Assembly (NCBI GenBank): GCA_003611805.1
Contig: RAYM01000043.1
Span: 1 to 53,355, forward strand
DNA from: a bacterium 1xD42-87
Lineage (GTDB): Bacteria; Bacillota; Clostridia; Lachnospirales; Lachnospiraceae
DNA length: 53,355 nucleotides
Direction: 5' to 3'
The notes under the pieces were generated by a model. It had not been told where the DNA came from. It saw only the letters and a list, made by a program, of their open reading frames with translations, and did no database searches. How positions within the stretch are numbered: the first letter of the stretch is position 1; each line of letters begins with the position of its first letter. Both the position numbers and the translations under genes were made by a program. Below, piece after piece: positions 36,114 to 44,961 of this stretch.

Positions 36114-37397
36114 ATGAAAGATATTTTGACGGGATTAGACCAGTATGAAGTTTTTCTGCAGAAACTGGAGAAGGAACTGGAGCAGATCGGGGATGACCGG
36201 ATTATCATCGTATATACGGATATAAAGCATTTCAAGTATATCAACGATACCTATGGCTATAAAGTGGGAGATGCACTTCTGCAGGATTTTGTTGAGGAAT
36301 TTATGGGGAAAACAGATATCATTATCTGTGCGTCCAGAGTGTACTCCGACAATTTCGTGGTGGCGAACAGAGTTCCGCCGGATTATTACAGCAACGAGGA
36401 ATTTCGCGATCTGATCCATAAGCTGAATCAGGAGCGGGAGGCAAAATTCCGCGGGAAATATCTGAACAGCAGGTTACAGTTTTGCACCGGCATCAGCGTG
36501 ATTGATAAAAACAGCCGTAGTCAGGATGCGGAAACCGCCGTCTCCAATGCCAATCTGGCAAGAAAAGTGGCGAAGGAGATGGAGCATGACAGCTGTGTGC
36601 TCTTTGACCAGAGCATGATGGAGGGAATCAGGCGTGAGGTGGAGATCACTTCATCCATTCCCAAAGCGCTTGCGCAGAAGGAATTTCAGGTATATTTCCA
36701 GCCGAAGATCGACACGGAAACGTTGGAGCTGATCGGGGCGGAGGCTCTGGTGCGATGGCAGAAGCCGGACGGCAGCTTTGTCTATCCGGACGAGTTCATC
36801 CCGCTGATTGAGCGGAGCGGACAGATTATAGATGTGGATTATTATGTATACAGAGAGGTTTTCCAGTTCCTTGCCAGACGGATTAAGGAAGGGAAAAAGG
36901 TAGTGCCGATTTCCCTGAACGTATCCAGGGTACACCTGCAGAAAATGCATATTTTACAGTATGTAAAGGAACTGCTGGAAGAGTTTCCGATTCCGTGCTC
37001 CATGGTGGAGTTTGAATTGACGGAAAGCATTTATCTGGACAATACAGAACAGGCGTTGGAATTGATTAAAGGTTTACATAAAATGGGAATCAAAGTGTCT
37101 ATGGATGATTTCGGTTCCGGGTACTCGTCCTTGAATCTGCTAAGCAAGCTGCCAATCGACATAATCAAGCTGGATAAGGTTTTCCTGAAAGAGGGCGAAA
37201 TGCAGGAGAATGACAGGATCATTATTTCCTGTGTGGTGGATATGGCCAAAAAGCTGAAAATCACCTCCCTGTGTGAAGGTGTGGAGACGCAGGAGCAGAG
37301 CGATTACCTGAAAGAAGTGGGCTGCCAGATGCAGCAGGGTTTCTATTTTTCCAGACCGATTCCGCAGGAAGTTTTTGAGAATCTGATTGAGAAGTGA
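36114..37397 (+). CDS. c-di-GMP phosphodiesterase (EAL) with degenerate GGDEF domain
   Basis: A 427-residue soluble protein. The GGDEF-like N-domain (residues 1-170) has DIKHFKYINDTYGYKVGD, but the signature loop is RVYSDNF (75-81) in place of GG(D/E)EF, so it should not make c-di-GMP. The EAL domain (about 180-427) is complete: EAL at 210-212, the E in ELTES, DDFGSGYSS at 331-339 and KLDKVFL. It should hydrolyse c-di-GMP to pGpG; the N-domain may bind GTP as a regulator. TM segments or sensor domains are absent. Confidence 0.92.
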   Translation: MKDILTGLDQYEVFLQKLEKELEQIGDDRIIIVYTDIKHFKYINDTYGYKVGDALLQDFVEEFMGKTDIIICASRVYSDNFVVANRVPPDYYSNEEFRDLIHKLNQEREAKFRGKYLNSRLQFCTGISVIDKNSRSQDAETAVSNANLARKVAKEMEHDSCVLFDQSMMEGIRREVEITSSIPKALAQKEFQVYFQPKIDTETLELIGAEALVRWQKPDGSFVYPDEFIPLIERSGQIIDVDYYVYREVFQFLARRIKEGKKVVPISLNVSRVHLQKMHILQYVKELLEEFPIPCSMVEFELTESIYLDNTEQALELIKGLHKMGIKVSMDDFGSGYSSLNLLSKLPIDIIKLDKVFLKEGEMQENDRIIISCVVDMAKKLKITSLCEGVETQEQSDYLKEVGCQMQQGFYFSRPIPQEVFENLIEK

Positions 37398-37478
37398 CGT
37401 TTGTAAAAAAATTGGCAAAAAGTTCTGGAATAGGTCTTGCATTTCTGTCTGGAATCAGATATAATAGTAAAGGTTTTT

Positions 37479-37551
37479 CGGGGTGTGGCTCAGGTGGTAG
37501 AGCGCTACTTTAGGGAAGTAGAGGTCGCAAGTTCAAGTCTTGTCACTCCGA
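37479..37551 (+). tRNA. tRNA-Pro (anticodon AGG)
   Basis: A 73-nt cloverleaf. The acceptor CGGGGTG pairs with CACTCCG (one G-T), D stem GCTC/GAGC, anticodon stem CTACT/AGTAG with loop TTAGGGA, so the anticodon is AGG, and T arm GCAAG-TTCAAGT-CTTGT. The initial C fits a proline tRNA. CCA is not encoded. It is followed by a strong terminator. Confidence 0.9.
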
Positions 37552-37558
37552 TAAGGTA

Positions 37559-37600
37559 AACCCCTGATAATCGCGATTTTGTGGTTATCAGGGGTTTTTC
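37559..37600 (+). terminator. Rho-independent terminator after tRNA-Pro
   Basis: A perfect stem, AACCCCTGATAA / TTATCAGGGG, then TTTTTC. Confidence 0.9.
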
Positions 37601-37801
37601 AATTTATAGGATAATTATCAATTTGTACCACCTTTTATCATTCATTCAAGGAGGCAGACTGGATTGAGCCGGAAGAAGTCATGCAGAAGGAAGCCGATTT
37701 CACTCTATGAAAAAGGGTTCCTTTTTGCTATAATGAATTTATCAATGTAAAGAAACCGTCCATAAATTGATTTTATGACGATAAGGGAAAAGGAATTATT
37801 T

Positions 37802-38998
37802 ATGTATCTGAAACGCAAAATATATCAGAAGCTGCTTTCGTGGAAAGCGGAGAGCAACTTAACATTAGAGGTGACAGGCGCAAGGCAGGTCGGCAAGACC
37901 TATATCATCAGGAAATTTGCCGAAGAAAACTTTGACGCCGCCGTGTACATCAATATGCTGGAGGCATCCGGACAGGAATTTCTAAAGTGCATCTAAAAGA
38001 CAAACGAGTGGGAATTCGGAACCGAAAGGCCAAAACAGCCGCTCCATAAGGCTCTGTCGCTATACGAGCCTTCCTTTCAGGATACGGAAGGAACTGTCAT
38101 CATCATTGATGAAATACAGGAATCACCGATGGTTTATAACCTGATCCGCGAATTTACAAGAAACTTTCACTGCCGTTTCATAGTGACTGGAAGTTACCTT
38201 GGCAGGACGCTGAACACGGAGTTTAAGCTGTCAGCCGGCGATTTAAAATCGCTACGGATTGAAACGCTTGATTTTGAGGAATTTACCGAGGCATTCGGGC
38301 TGCATGAAGAATATGAAGGAATGGGACTGTATGGAACGCAGCACCCGGAGGAGCTTGCAAGGCTGTCAGAACTTTTTGGACTCTATTTAGAAATCGGCGG
38401 GTATCCCGCTGTGGTAACGGAATATCTTGAAACAGAGTCAACGGAAAAAAGCCGGGAAAAACTGGTCGTGCATGATTATGACAGCAACATCAGCAAGTCT
38501 GTATGCAACCGCGCCATTATGTGGCTGCAGAGCGCCGGCATCCTTGATTTTGCCGGGAAAATAAGCGAATGCAGGGTTATGGATTTTAAGGGAAGATGCC
38601 GCTGTTATTTCACGGACCTCGGACTGGCATATTATTTCTTCCGCAAAATTGGTGCATCCTCATCCGACATGCAGGGGATGCTGCACGAGAACTTTGTATT
38701 TTTGGAGCTGCGCCGCAGGGCAGAGCGATTGTAGGAAATCGCACTGGAAACACCGGCGTTTGCAACCTACCGGGGCGGAGAGATTGACTTCCTTGTAAAA
38801 AGCCTTCTCGGCAGGGAAAGCCTTTATGCACTGGAAGTAAAAAGCGGAAAGAATACCGCGCCGACAGGACAAAAGGCGTTAGAGGACGGAAAGGTGGATT
38901 ACCTGCTTCTCCTAAAGGGCAATACACAGGGAAGACAGGCGGGGAATATATTTACTATTCCTGTTTTTCTGTTCCAGAGTTTTGAGTTTACCCTGTAA
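37802..38998 (+). pseudogene. DUF4143/AAA ATPase with two in-frame stops
   Basis: The frame starts MYLKRKIYQKLLSWKAESN, has Walker A GARQVGKT, and runs through Walker B GTVIIIDEIQESP and the DUF4143 tail (AFATYRGGEIDFLVKS, then ALEVKSGKNTAP). TAA at 37,994 (codon 65) and TAG at 38,732 (codon 311) interrupt it, with no frameshift. The region before SKSVCNRAIMWLQSAGI also looks shortened by a deletion. Such ATPases are common near mobile and toxin-antitoxin loci and have no clear biochemical role. This copy is dead. Confidence 0.88.
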
Positions 38999-39033
38999 GA
39001 TTTATTCCGCAGGGATAAAAGAAAGGAACAGCC

Positions 39034-39240
39034 ATGCAGAAGGATTTGGAACGCAAGGCATATGGCAGGCTGAAGGAATGGAAGAAATCAGTGCGCCATT
39101 CCACACTGGAAATATCCGGCGCGCGTCAGGTCGGCAAGACGTATCTTGTGAACAAATTTGCCGATGCGGAATATCGGCAGAAAATCTATATCAACCTGCT
39201 GGATTTTTTAAAAGGAGCTTCCTGTCTAATTCAAGTATAG
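39034..39240 (+). pseudogene. DUF4143/AAA ATPase, truncated after Walker A
   Basis: A second member of the same family, 68 residues: Walker A again reads GARQVGKT in SGARQVGKTYLVNKFADA, and KIYINLLDFL follows. The frame ends soon after, and A+T-rich foreign DNA begins (about 39,205), so a mobile insertion probably truncated it. It is tandem with the preceding dead copy, which points to repeated recombination at this spot. Confidence 0.8.
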
Positions 39241-39262
39241 GGAATTCCCAAAAAGAAGGTTG

Positions 39263-39432
39263 AGAAAAAATACCTCAGGGTAGAATAAGATTACTGACTT
39301 CGCAGGTTAGTAAAAATCTTATTGAACAGAGAGGTATCTAAAATGAATTGCAACACAGAACGCAAAAATTGCGGGAGTGTCAATTTTATAAATTTACGTT
39401 TCTTAACCAAAAAACTAAATAATCATTACTAA
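39263..39432 (+). promoter_or_regulatory. Orphan attenuator-like leader with 29-codon ORF
   Basis: TACCTC (39,268) can pair with GAGGTA (39,328) and AAGATTACTGAC...GGTTAGTAAAAATCTT forms an internal stem. A ribosome-site-like GAGAGGTATC precedes ATG 39,343, which opens a 29-codon frame (MNCNTERKNC..., ends LNNHY). This looks like the translational leader of an inducible resistance gene, but the next gene is on the opposite strand. Only the leader remains. Confidence 0.35.
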
Positions 39433-39465
39433 TGTAGTGGCATAACTAGTGGTAGGAATTATAGT

Positions 39466-40413
39466 TTATAAATCGCCTTTTGCCAACAAATTGTCTTTAC
39501 CCATACCACAGACATATTGATTTGAATCATATTTATAGCAAACATCTAAAAAATCTGATCGTTGTTTTGAATCATTCATTATTTTTACAAGTAATTCATG
39601 CGGAACTGTTCTTGCATATGCTCCGGGACCTGCCATCTCAATATTTTTCACTCCAAAGCGGCGGAGTAAACCTTCTAATTCATTTGGCATAAAAGTATAT
39701 GTTATACACCACGGAGCGCCTCCTTTTTCATATTCGGCTATTTCGTTTTCTCCTCCCATAAGTCCGTCTGTCATCAGTTTTTCTATATTGCTTTTTTTTA
39801 AATTAAATGTATCTATTGCATTTTGTCTGTTTGATATACACCATTGTACAAAAGGGTCGTCAGAATGTTCATTCAGTATAAATTGATTTTTCTGAATCGG
39901 ATTAGCAAGATACGGCAAACTGCCCAAACGGCTTGTTACACTTATTATAATACGTTTTTTTGCAATGCGCACAAGCTCACCGATAACGTGTTCTTGATTC
40001 GGATAGGTATATGAAATCGGTGCATCAAAAGAAACAACCATATCATAGGATTTATTTGTATAATCACTCAAATCTTCCAGTGCGCCTTTTACAAAAGTTA
40101 TTCTGTCAATGACACCCGCTTGCTCTGCCAGTTCCTTTGCTTTGTCTATCATAGGCTGAGAAATATCAAAATGTGTAACTCGGCAACCATGTTTTGCAAG
40201 AAGGATGGAAAATCGTCCACTACCTGCACCAGCGTCAAAAACAGTATCTATACCCTCTAAATTATCAAGAAGTTTTCTCTCTATATGATTTTTCTGAATA
40301 ATATCATCAATATAAGTTTCCTCACGATGACTCTCAAGTTCACCCTTATCAGGCAGATTCCACATACGTTCAGATATTTTTCTGCTATAATCCTTAATAT
40401 TATTTTTATTCAC
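39466..40413 (-). CDS. Class I SAM-dependent methyltransferase
   Basis: A 315-residue protein. Motif I is DAGAGSGRFS (about residue 60), an acidic motif II around VTHFDISQPM, and the post-II region SYDMVVSFDAP are all as in class I methyltransferases. The substrate is not visible; it has no rRNA- or DNA-binding domain. The first 45 residues are charged. The GGAGG on the minus strand lies close before the ATG. It sits next to an AraC-phosphotransferase fusion on the same strand with lower G+C than the chromosome, so it is cargo of an inserted element and may be a resistance or small-molecule-modifying enzyme. Confidence 0.8.
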   Translation of the reverse strand: MNKNNIKDYSRKISERMWNLPDKGELESHREETYIDDIIQKNHIERKLLDNLEGIDTVFDAGAGSGRFSILLAKHGCRVTHFDISQPMIDKAKELAEQAGVIDRITFVKGALEDLSDYTNKSYDMVVSFDAPISYTYPNQEHVIGELVRIAKKRIIISVTSRLGSLPYLANPIQKNQFILNEHSDDPFVQWCISNRQNAIDTFNLKKSNIEKLMTDGLMGGENEIAEYEKGGAPWCITYTFMPNELEGLLRRFGVKNIEMAGPGAYARTVPHELLVKIMNDSKQRSDFLDVCYKYDSNQYVCGMGKDNLLAKGDL

Positions 40414-40472
40414 TTAAAATTCCTCCGTTAAATTTAGAATCGTGTTTCTCACAAGTAAAGCGGTTTTGAAAT

Positions 40473-41777
40473 CTAGTCAAACTTTAATTCATCAAAAATA
40501 GTGATAAGCCATTGGGTCATGCGCTTATTTGTCTCAAAAAGTTCCGTATATTTGTTCTGCTCTGAAAACCACGCTGTGCTAACTAGCTGATCTGCCATGA
40601 CCACATAAGGAAGTGCAACACATTCCTCATTGGTAAGTTTTACTACACTGTCATAACCCCAAAGAATATTTCGGTAAATTTCCAGCCAATTTGATAACTT
40701 AGCTTGATCTTTTTCATCAAAGCTCTCACTCAAAATTGCCACAGCCGCATAGCAGGGATCATAAATACGCAGGTTTTTCTCCGACAGTTCAAAGTCAATA
40801 AAGCCCCATTCGTTCTGCGACACGATAATGTTTGACGGATTCGGATCACGATGGATGATTTGTTTGGGCAGCTTGTCATACAGTTTTCCAAATTCATTCA
40901 AATAACCTCGGCAAAACGACTCCGAAAGTGACAAAATATCTTTTGATTTCGGCAGTGCCCAATTCTTTACGGATTCATACAGATTTACGTCATTCACAGA
41001 TGTTTTAGCCTGACACAGAATGAGATGCAGTTGCCCGATAATTTCACCGACAAATCTTGCCTTTGCGGCATAGTCTCCTTCATAAAAATCATGGGCAATC
41101 ATTTGCGTGCCAGAGATTCGCCGGGTTACATAGAAAAACAGTTCGCCGTCCTGCACGTATGCCCGCCCATCCGTTGTTTCGATTGGGGAAGATATACATA
41201 CACCAGCACCTTTTATTGCATTACAAAGCGCGATAGCGTTTTTGACTTCATCATCATTTTTAGAGAACTTCAGAACAAAATTTTTACCGACATAAAAGGC
41301 TCTGTTACTTTTTTCTCCATTGCTCTCGTGGTAGACGTCAGAGATTGATTCATTTTCTAATTTCCAGTGCTTCAGAACATCCAAAGCTTTCTTATGAGAT
41401 ACCATATAGTCCTCCTTATACAAGTTCAATTTGTAAGGCCGTTTAGCCCGTCCTTTTTTTATATAGGTGGAGGGAGTGCAATCGAATTCGCGCCGAAAAG
41501 CTTTATAGAATCCAGCATAGGTATCAAAACCGTATTCCAGTATCACATCAATTCTTTTGCAGCCGCAACGAATTTCATAAATCGCATGAATAAGTCTACG
41601 CCGAAGAATATATTGCATCACCGACATTCCAACGGCTGATTGGAACAGCCTGTAATAATGGAACAGCGAATAACCTGCCTGCTCGCAAAGCTCCGTGGCA
41701 GTGATAGGAGTCTTCAAATTATCCTCTATATAATCGAGGCTTTCCTGTATGCTTTTTCGGTAATCTATTAATTTCAC
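40473..41777 (-). CDS. AraC-type regulator fused to an aminoglycoside phosphotransferase-like kinase
   Basis: A 434-residue fusion. Residues 1-115 are a complete AraC HTH pair: ITATELCEQAGYSLFHYYRL, then VILEYGFDTYAGFYKAFRRE and CTPSTYIKKG. Residues ~150-434 are an APH/ChoK-like kinase: FVLKFSKND (ATP-lysine), the Brenner motif HRDPNPSNII (about residue 315), and GFIDFEL as the metal-binding motif. AraC with a kinase on one chain is unusual; the kinase could phosphorylate an antibiotic or small molecule and the HTH would respond to it. It has the mobile-element base composition, with the methyltransferase gene 60 bp downstream. Confidence 0.8.
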   Translation of the reverse strand: MKLIDYRKSIQESLDYIEDNLKTPITATELCEQAGYSLFHYYRLFQSAVGMSVMQYILRRRLIHAIYEIRCGCKRIDVILEYGFDTYAGFYKAFRREFDCTPSTYIKKGRAKRPYKLNLYKEDYMVSHKKALDVLKHWKLENESISDVYHESNGEKSNRAFYVGKNFVLKFSKNDDEVKNAIALCNAIKGAGVCISSPIETTDGRAYVQDGELFFYVTRRISGTQMIAHDFYEGDYAAKARFVGEIIGQLHLILCQAKTSVNDVNLYESVKNWALPKSKDILSLSESFCRGYLNEFGKLYDKLPKQIIHRDPNPSNIIVSQNEWGFIDFELSEKNLRIYDPCYAAVAILSESFDEKDQAKLSNWLEIYRNILWGYDSVVKLTNEECVALPYVVMADQLVSTAWFSEQNKYTELFETNKRMTQWLITIFDELKFD

Positions 41778-41991
41778 CCCCCCTTTTTTATTGTTTTGTA
41801 GCTACGTATATAGAATAACACATAAATCGAGAAATACCTTTCCTGTTTTGCTGAATTTTAAATCTTTGTTTCGACTTCTGCGCCATTTCATATGGCGAGT
41901 ATAGTCTGCCATTGATATACACAGTCGTACAACAAGCGGTATAACATTATGTTTTGATCGATTCCGATATTTCAAATAAATTATCAATCAA

Positions 41992-42020
41992 GGGGCGACA
42001 GCCTAAAGTGCTGCCGCCCC
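41992..42020. terminator. Bidirectional hairpin between phosphotransferase and DUF6061 region
   Basis: GGGGCGACAGC and GCTGCCGCCCC pair with one bulge; TTTG follows on the plus strand. The 41,778-41,991 stretch before it has no ORF I can support. Confidence 0.6.
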
Positions 42021-42063
42021 TTTGAATTATAAAACTAGGATATTGTACCTCAAGTATTGCTCA

Positions 42064-42303
42064 TTACCATAATTCCAGAGAGTCCTCCGCATTTATCCAC
42101 ATCTGCATATTACTCTCAAGATATAGCCTTGCATATTCAAGAGGATCATCAATAGCAAGGGCATTTAAGGCACATTCTGAGCTGGGAGTAGTCTTTAGTC
42201 CTTTCTCTGCTTCCCAACAGTCAATCCTAAGAAGATACCCTGCGGCAGTTGCTATGTCTATGCTATTGTGGTGCATGTTGTATTCTGCATATATGATGTT
42301 CAT
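42064..42303 (-). CDS. DUF6061-family mobile-element protein
   Basis: 79 residues from the ATG at 42,303, preceded by GGGAGAAA. The sequence NIIYAEYNMHHNSIDIATAA, then LLRIDCWEAEKG, ECALNALAIDDPLEYARLY and the end EDSLELW match a small conserved protein of Clostridia conjugative and mobilizable elements (DUF6061). Function unknown. Finding it confirms the surrounding 39.2-43.2 kb as element-derived DNA. Confidence 0.75.
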   Translation of the reverse strand: MNIIYAEYNMHHNSIDIATAAGYLLRIDCWEAEKGLKTTPSSECALNALAIDDPLEYARLYLESNMQMWINAEDSLELW

Positions 42304-42399
42304 TGTATTTGTCTTTTCTCCCAAAATTTGTGAAAGCATTTCAATCAGTTCTTCCTGCCCTGTTCATTTCATGTTATAATTTATTATAGGTTTTTCTTT

Positions 42400-42471
42400 C
42401 CCTTATTTCTGCCCTTATGAGAGTTCGTAACATAAGGGAAAAGGATATAACACAAGGGAAAATGTAAGGGC
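42400..42471. repeat. Cluster of AAGGG-type inverted and direct repeats
   Basis: CCCTTAT (42,400), GCCCTTATG (42,411), CATAAGGG (42,431), ACAAGGG (42,452) and GTAAGGGC (42,464) alternate on both strands, and the second and third can form an 8-bp stem. Within the 400-bp gene-free stretch 42,304-42,706, this is the only structure I see besides the terminator at 42,657-42,688. It might be a binding site or nick region of the element. Confidence 0.35.
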
Positions 42472-42656
42472 AAACTCACTTGTTATAAATTTAGTATTTT
42501 CAAAGGTTTGCGGACTTTTTGAAGACAAGATATAACAGTTAATAAATGCTATAAAAAGTGTCTTATCAGAATTCCAGTTTCTATTGTAATCTTATCTCAC
42601 CCATTATTTAGATAAAGTATATTGCAAAAATGTAAAAATTTCTACCGCCTATACAA

Positions 42657-42688
42657 AGAACGCCCGAATATTTTTGTCCGAGCGTTCT
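42657..42688 (-). terminator. Terminator for TnpV region
   Basis: AGAACGCTCG / CGGGCGTTCT (one mismatch) on the minus strand, 20 bp after the stop of the 42,707 gene; a short TT follows. Confidence 0.6.
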
Positions 42689-42706
42689 GGTGTTGATTGT
42701 AGCACT

Positions 42707-42853
42707 TTATTTTTGCAGTTTTATCATAACCTCGTCAACAGCATCCGTATATCTGCCTTGAGTAATCAGTTTGTTACGGAAAGCAAGCAGAGCATTGAAA
42801 ATATACCGCCGTTCCTCTGCTGTGAGGTAAAGGTAATATTTCCGCTTTCTCAT
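42707..42853 (-). CDS. Small TnpV-associated protein (48 aa)
   Basis: The start at 42,853 reads MRKRKYYLYLTAEERRYIFN then ALLAFRNKLITQG. It overlaps the last codon of the TnpV remnant by 4 nt (ATGA). The same small protein follows TnpV in many Clostridia elements. No function is known. Confidence 0.65.
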   Translation of the reverse strand: MRKRKYYLYLTAEERRYIFNALLAFRNKLITQGRYTDAVDEVMIKLQK

Positions 42854-43190
42854 ACGAAGATCACCTCGGCATTGACTGTTTCCGTAACCGCTGACCGCAG
42901 GGCATTCATTCTGCCGATCCACTCCATCTGATTATCGGCTTTCAGTTTTTCAGTAATGCCCTCACGCTCCGCCCGTTGCTTCATAAGACGGTCAAACAGT
43001 TCCTGTGCCTGTGTCTCAACTTCGGAAAGGTAAGATTGCAGTTTGCCGCTTGTCAACAGATTGGTGTAAAACACCTTTCTATGCTCACGGATATACCGCA
43101 AATGCTGCTGTCCCCATACTCCGATATGCTTTTGCCCTTATAATCTTTCGTAGCAAGGGTAAAACGGTGTGAAATCGAATAAAGGGATAA
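42850..43190 (-). pseudogene. tnpV: TnpV remnant (frameshifted 5' end)
   Basis: The 3' part is intact: GVWGQQHLRYIREHRKVFYT, then LTSGKLQSYL and QMEWIGRMN, as in TnpV of Tn4451-like and related elements. Upstream of GQKHIG the frame meets TAA (about 43,140). The N-terminal part is in another frame (YPCYERL / FTLATKDYKG), so a frameshift or small deletion has broken the gene. TnpV is an accessory protein of unclear function in these elements. Confidence 0.75.
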
Positions 43191-43299
43191 GGTGAGCATT
43201 TTGCGAAAAATCCTTTATTTTCAACGGTTTTGGAGGACTTTATTAAATCCCTATAAGATGGTATAATCACCTATGAAATTTCATATTTCAAATTCCGAT

Positions 43300-43800
43300 T
43301 TATAAAACTCGCTGAGCTACAACCACAGTATAGTAATCCGTATCGTATGTAATCCCCGTCTCCTTAAAATTGTTTTTATGCCAAAAATGCTCTGCCTGGG
43401 GATTGCCTTTAACCCAGCCAAGTCGCACACTCAAAAGCCCAATGTCAGCCAGATAGCGGCACAAATCGTCAATAATGTTACTTCCAATTCCAGTATTTTG
43501 AATCGATGCCGATGTCATAAAAAAGCCTATGAAAGCAGTTTTTTCATCAGGATATTCCATAATCAAATCCATAACAGCAATCAATTCTTCCCCCTTGTAG
43601 TACCCTACATAATACTTGTCGCACATTTCTTTATTTGGAGGCAAGGCTTTCATATCATCAAGAATACTCTGTTCTGTCACAAATGGCGGACAGTATTGGT
43701 AATACAAACCGTTTTTACTGCACAGTAAATATATATCTGCGGCATCCGCTTTTTCCATGCAGCGCACAGTATACTCATTAGAGAAAAGAGATATATCCAT
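43300..43800 (-). CDS. GNAT-family N-acetyltransferase
   Basis: A 166-residue single GNAT domain. The beta-4/alpha-3 region reads FIGFFMTSASIQNTGIGSNI, with the acetyl-CoA loop Q-N-T-G-I-G-S in place of the classic Q/RxxGxG/A. HFWHKNNFKETG near the C-terminus is typical. The substrate is not predictable. It lies at the right end of the element-derived block, with TnpV on its left. The intergenic 43,801-44,020 holds a C8 run and no gene. Confidence 0.85.
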   Translation of the reverse strand: MDISLFSNEYTVRCMEKADAADIYLLCSKNGLYYQYCPPFVTEQSILDDMKALPPNKEMCDKYYVGYYKGEELIAVMDLIMEYPDEKTAFIGFFMTSASIQNTGIGSNIIDDLCRYLADIGLLSVRLGWVKGNPQAEHFWHKNNFKETGITYDTDYYTVVVAQRVL

Positions 43801-44030
43801 TTGAGTTACCTCTACAAATTTTGATTTGTTACTACATTCAGTTTATCACATTTATAGAACATCTACAAGATTCCGTGTATGAAAAAGCTACAATCTGTAC
43901 CCCCCCCGAAAAAACGCAATCCATTCAATAACGGTTGTTGTTTTATTTCGGACTGATATAGTTTACCTTATGAGACCGACTGTAAGAGAAAGCCGGATTT
44001 GGCAGGGAGGCATAAAGTTATGGATAGACA

Positions 44031-44408
44031 ATGCGGCGGTGTGGGAGAAAGACGCCGGACATTGCCGGGGATTCCCTGCGTATTGATTTTGGGGCTCTTC
44101 TGGAACGCAGCGAGGGTATCAGGGGATGGCTTGTCTGCAATGGCGGCATCGTGAACTATCCCGTCATGCAGGCGGGGGACAACGACTACTATCTGCGGCA
44201 TTTCTTTCTGAACAGGGAAAAACGCACGATGTTTGGCTCCTTAAAGGATGTGCTCGAGAACCGTTTCCGGGAGGAAGAAGCGTGCGATCTGATTTATCTG
44301 ACAGATACGGATAAATGCCTGAGAATTTACCAGATATTCAGCTGTTACGTGGCGGAAAGCGAAACCTTTTATATCACCATATCTAGGGACAGGCGTATTG
44401 ACAGATGA
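44031..44408 (+). pseudogene. Sortase B remnant without catalytic residues
   Basis: The 125-codon frame contains GWLVCNGGIVNYPVMQAGDN followed by DYYLRHFFL, typical of sortase B, but then jumps to FGSLKDVLENRFR and lacks the His and Cys (TLSTC-like) segments; about 100 residues of the middle and end are missing. The N-terminus is also short. It may be translated but cannot be an active transpeptidase. It is decaying chromosome DNA next to the mobile block. An alternative frame upstream (NAAVWEKDAGHC) looks like the missing N-terminal piece, so a frameshift is likely. Confidence 0.65.
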
Positions 44409-44507
44409 GCTTGTTTTAGAATGGAATTTAGGTTATTATTAGCTATGGCGGCGAAAATTTCCACCGGCAGCTGTTTTAGAAACTGCAGGACAGCAGGAGA
44501 CATGGCA

Positions 44508-44810
44508 ATGATTGATAAACAAACTTTTCATCCTCTGAACTACATAAAAAAGGAAGAATATTCCGGCAGCATGGATGGGATGCGCTATCTTTTAAAAAAG
44601 GTAAAGAGCGGCGAGGAGGACGTGATCCGGGTGACCGTCTGGCCGGAACCGCTCGGGATATACCGCACGCCCGACGAAAAGAAAACTTCCACGGAGGCGC
44701 CGCTTACTGCGGAGGGCGTGGAGCAGGCGGCAGACTGGCTCAACGAGCAGTACGAGACGAGGAAAGATTACTGGCTTGAAAATCTGCATAGGCCGTGGAC
44801 GGAGGTGTGA
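44508..44810 (+). CDS. Hypothetical protein (100 aa)
   Basis: The start at 44,508 follows CAGGAG by about 8 nt; the ATG at 44,502 is too close to it. The product is soluble with no signal (MIDKQTFHPLNYIKKEEYSG; GVEQAADWLNEQYETRKDYW). It has chromosomal codon use. I recognise no family; it may be a small housekeeping protein of Lachnospiraceae. Confidence 0.6.
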   Translation: MIDKQTFHPLNYIKKEEYSGSMDGMRYLLKKVKSGEEDVIRVTVWPEPLGIYRTPDEKKTSTEAPLTAEGVEQAADWLNEQYETRKDYWLENLHRPWTEV

Positions 44811-44961
44811 TTTTCCACAAGATTTACATAAATATTTGGTCATATTGTGGAAAATGTAGAAATATCTTGCATTTTGAAAGAATAGCGTTATATAATGTGT
44901 AAAGATAGTTAACATAAAGCTAATCGCGGCGTAAGAGAATGAGGGGCTTGGAGGTGGCGAT

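Noticed and set aside
37640..37710. Short frame DWIEPEEVMQKEADFTL before the DUF4143 pseudogene
   Set aside because: Too short and without start; it could be a gene-tail remnant but has no match I can name.
41802..41987. 61-codon minus-strand ORF upstream of the AraC fusion
   Set aside because: Low-complexity composition, no ribosome site and no homology signal; intergenic DNA.
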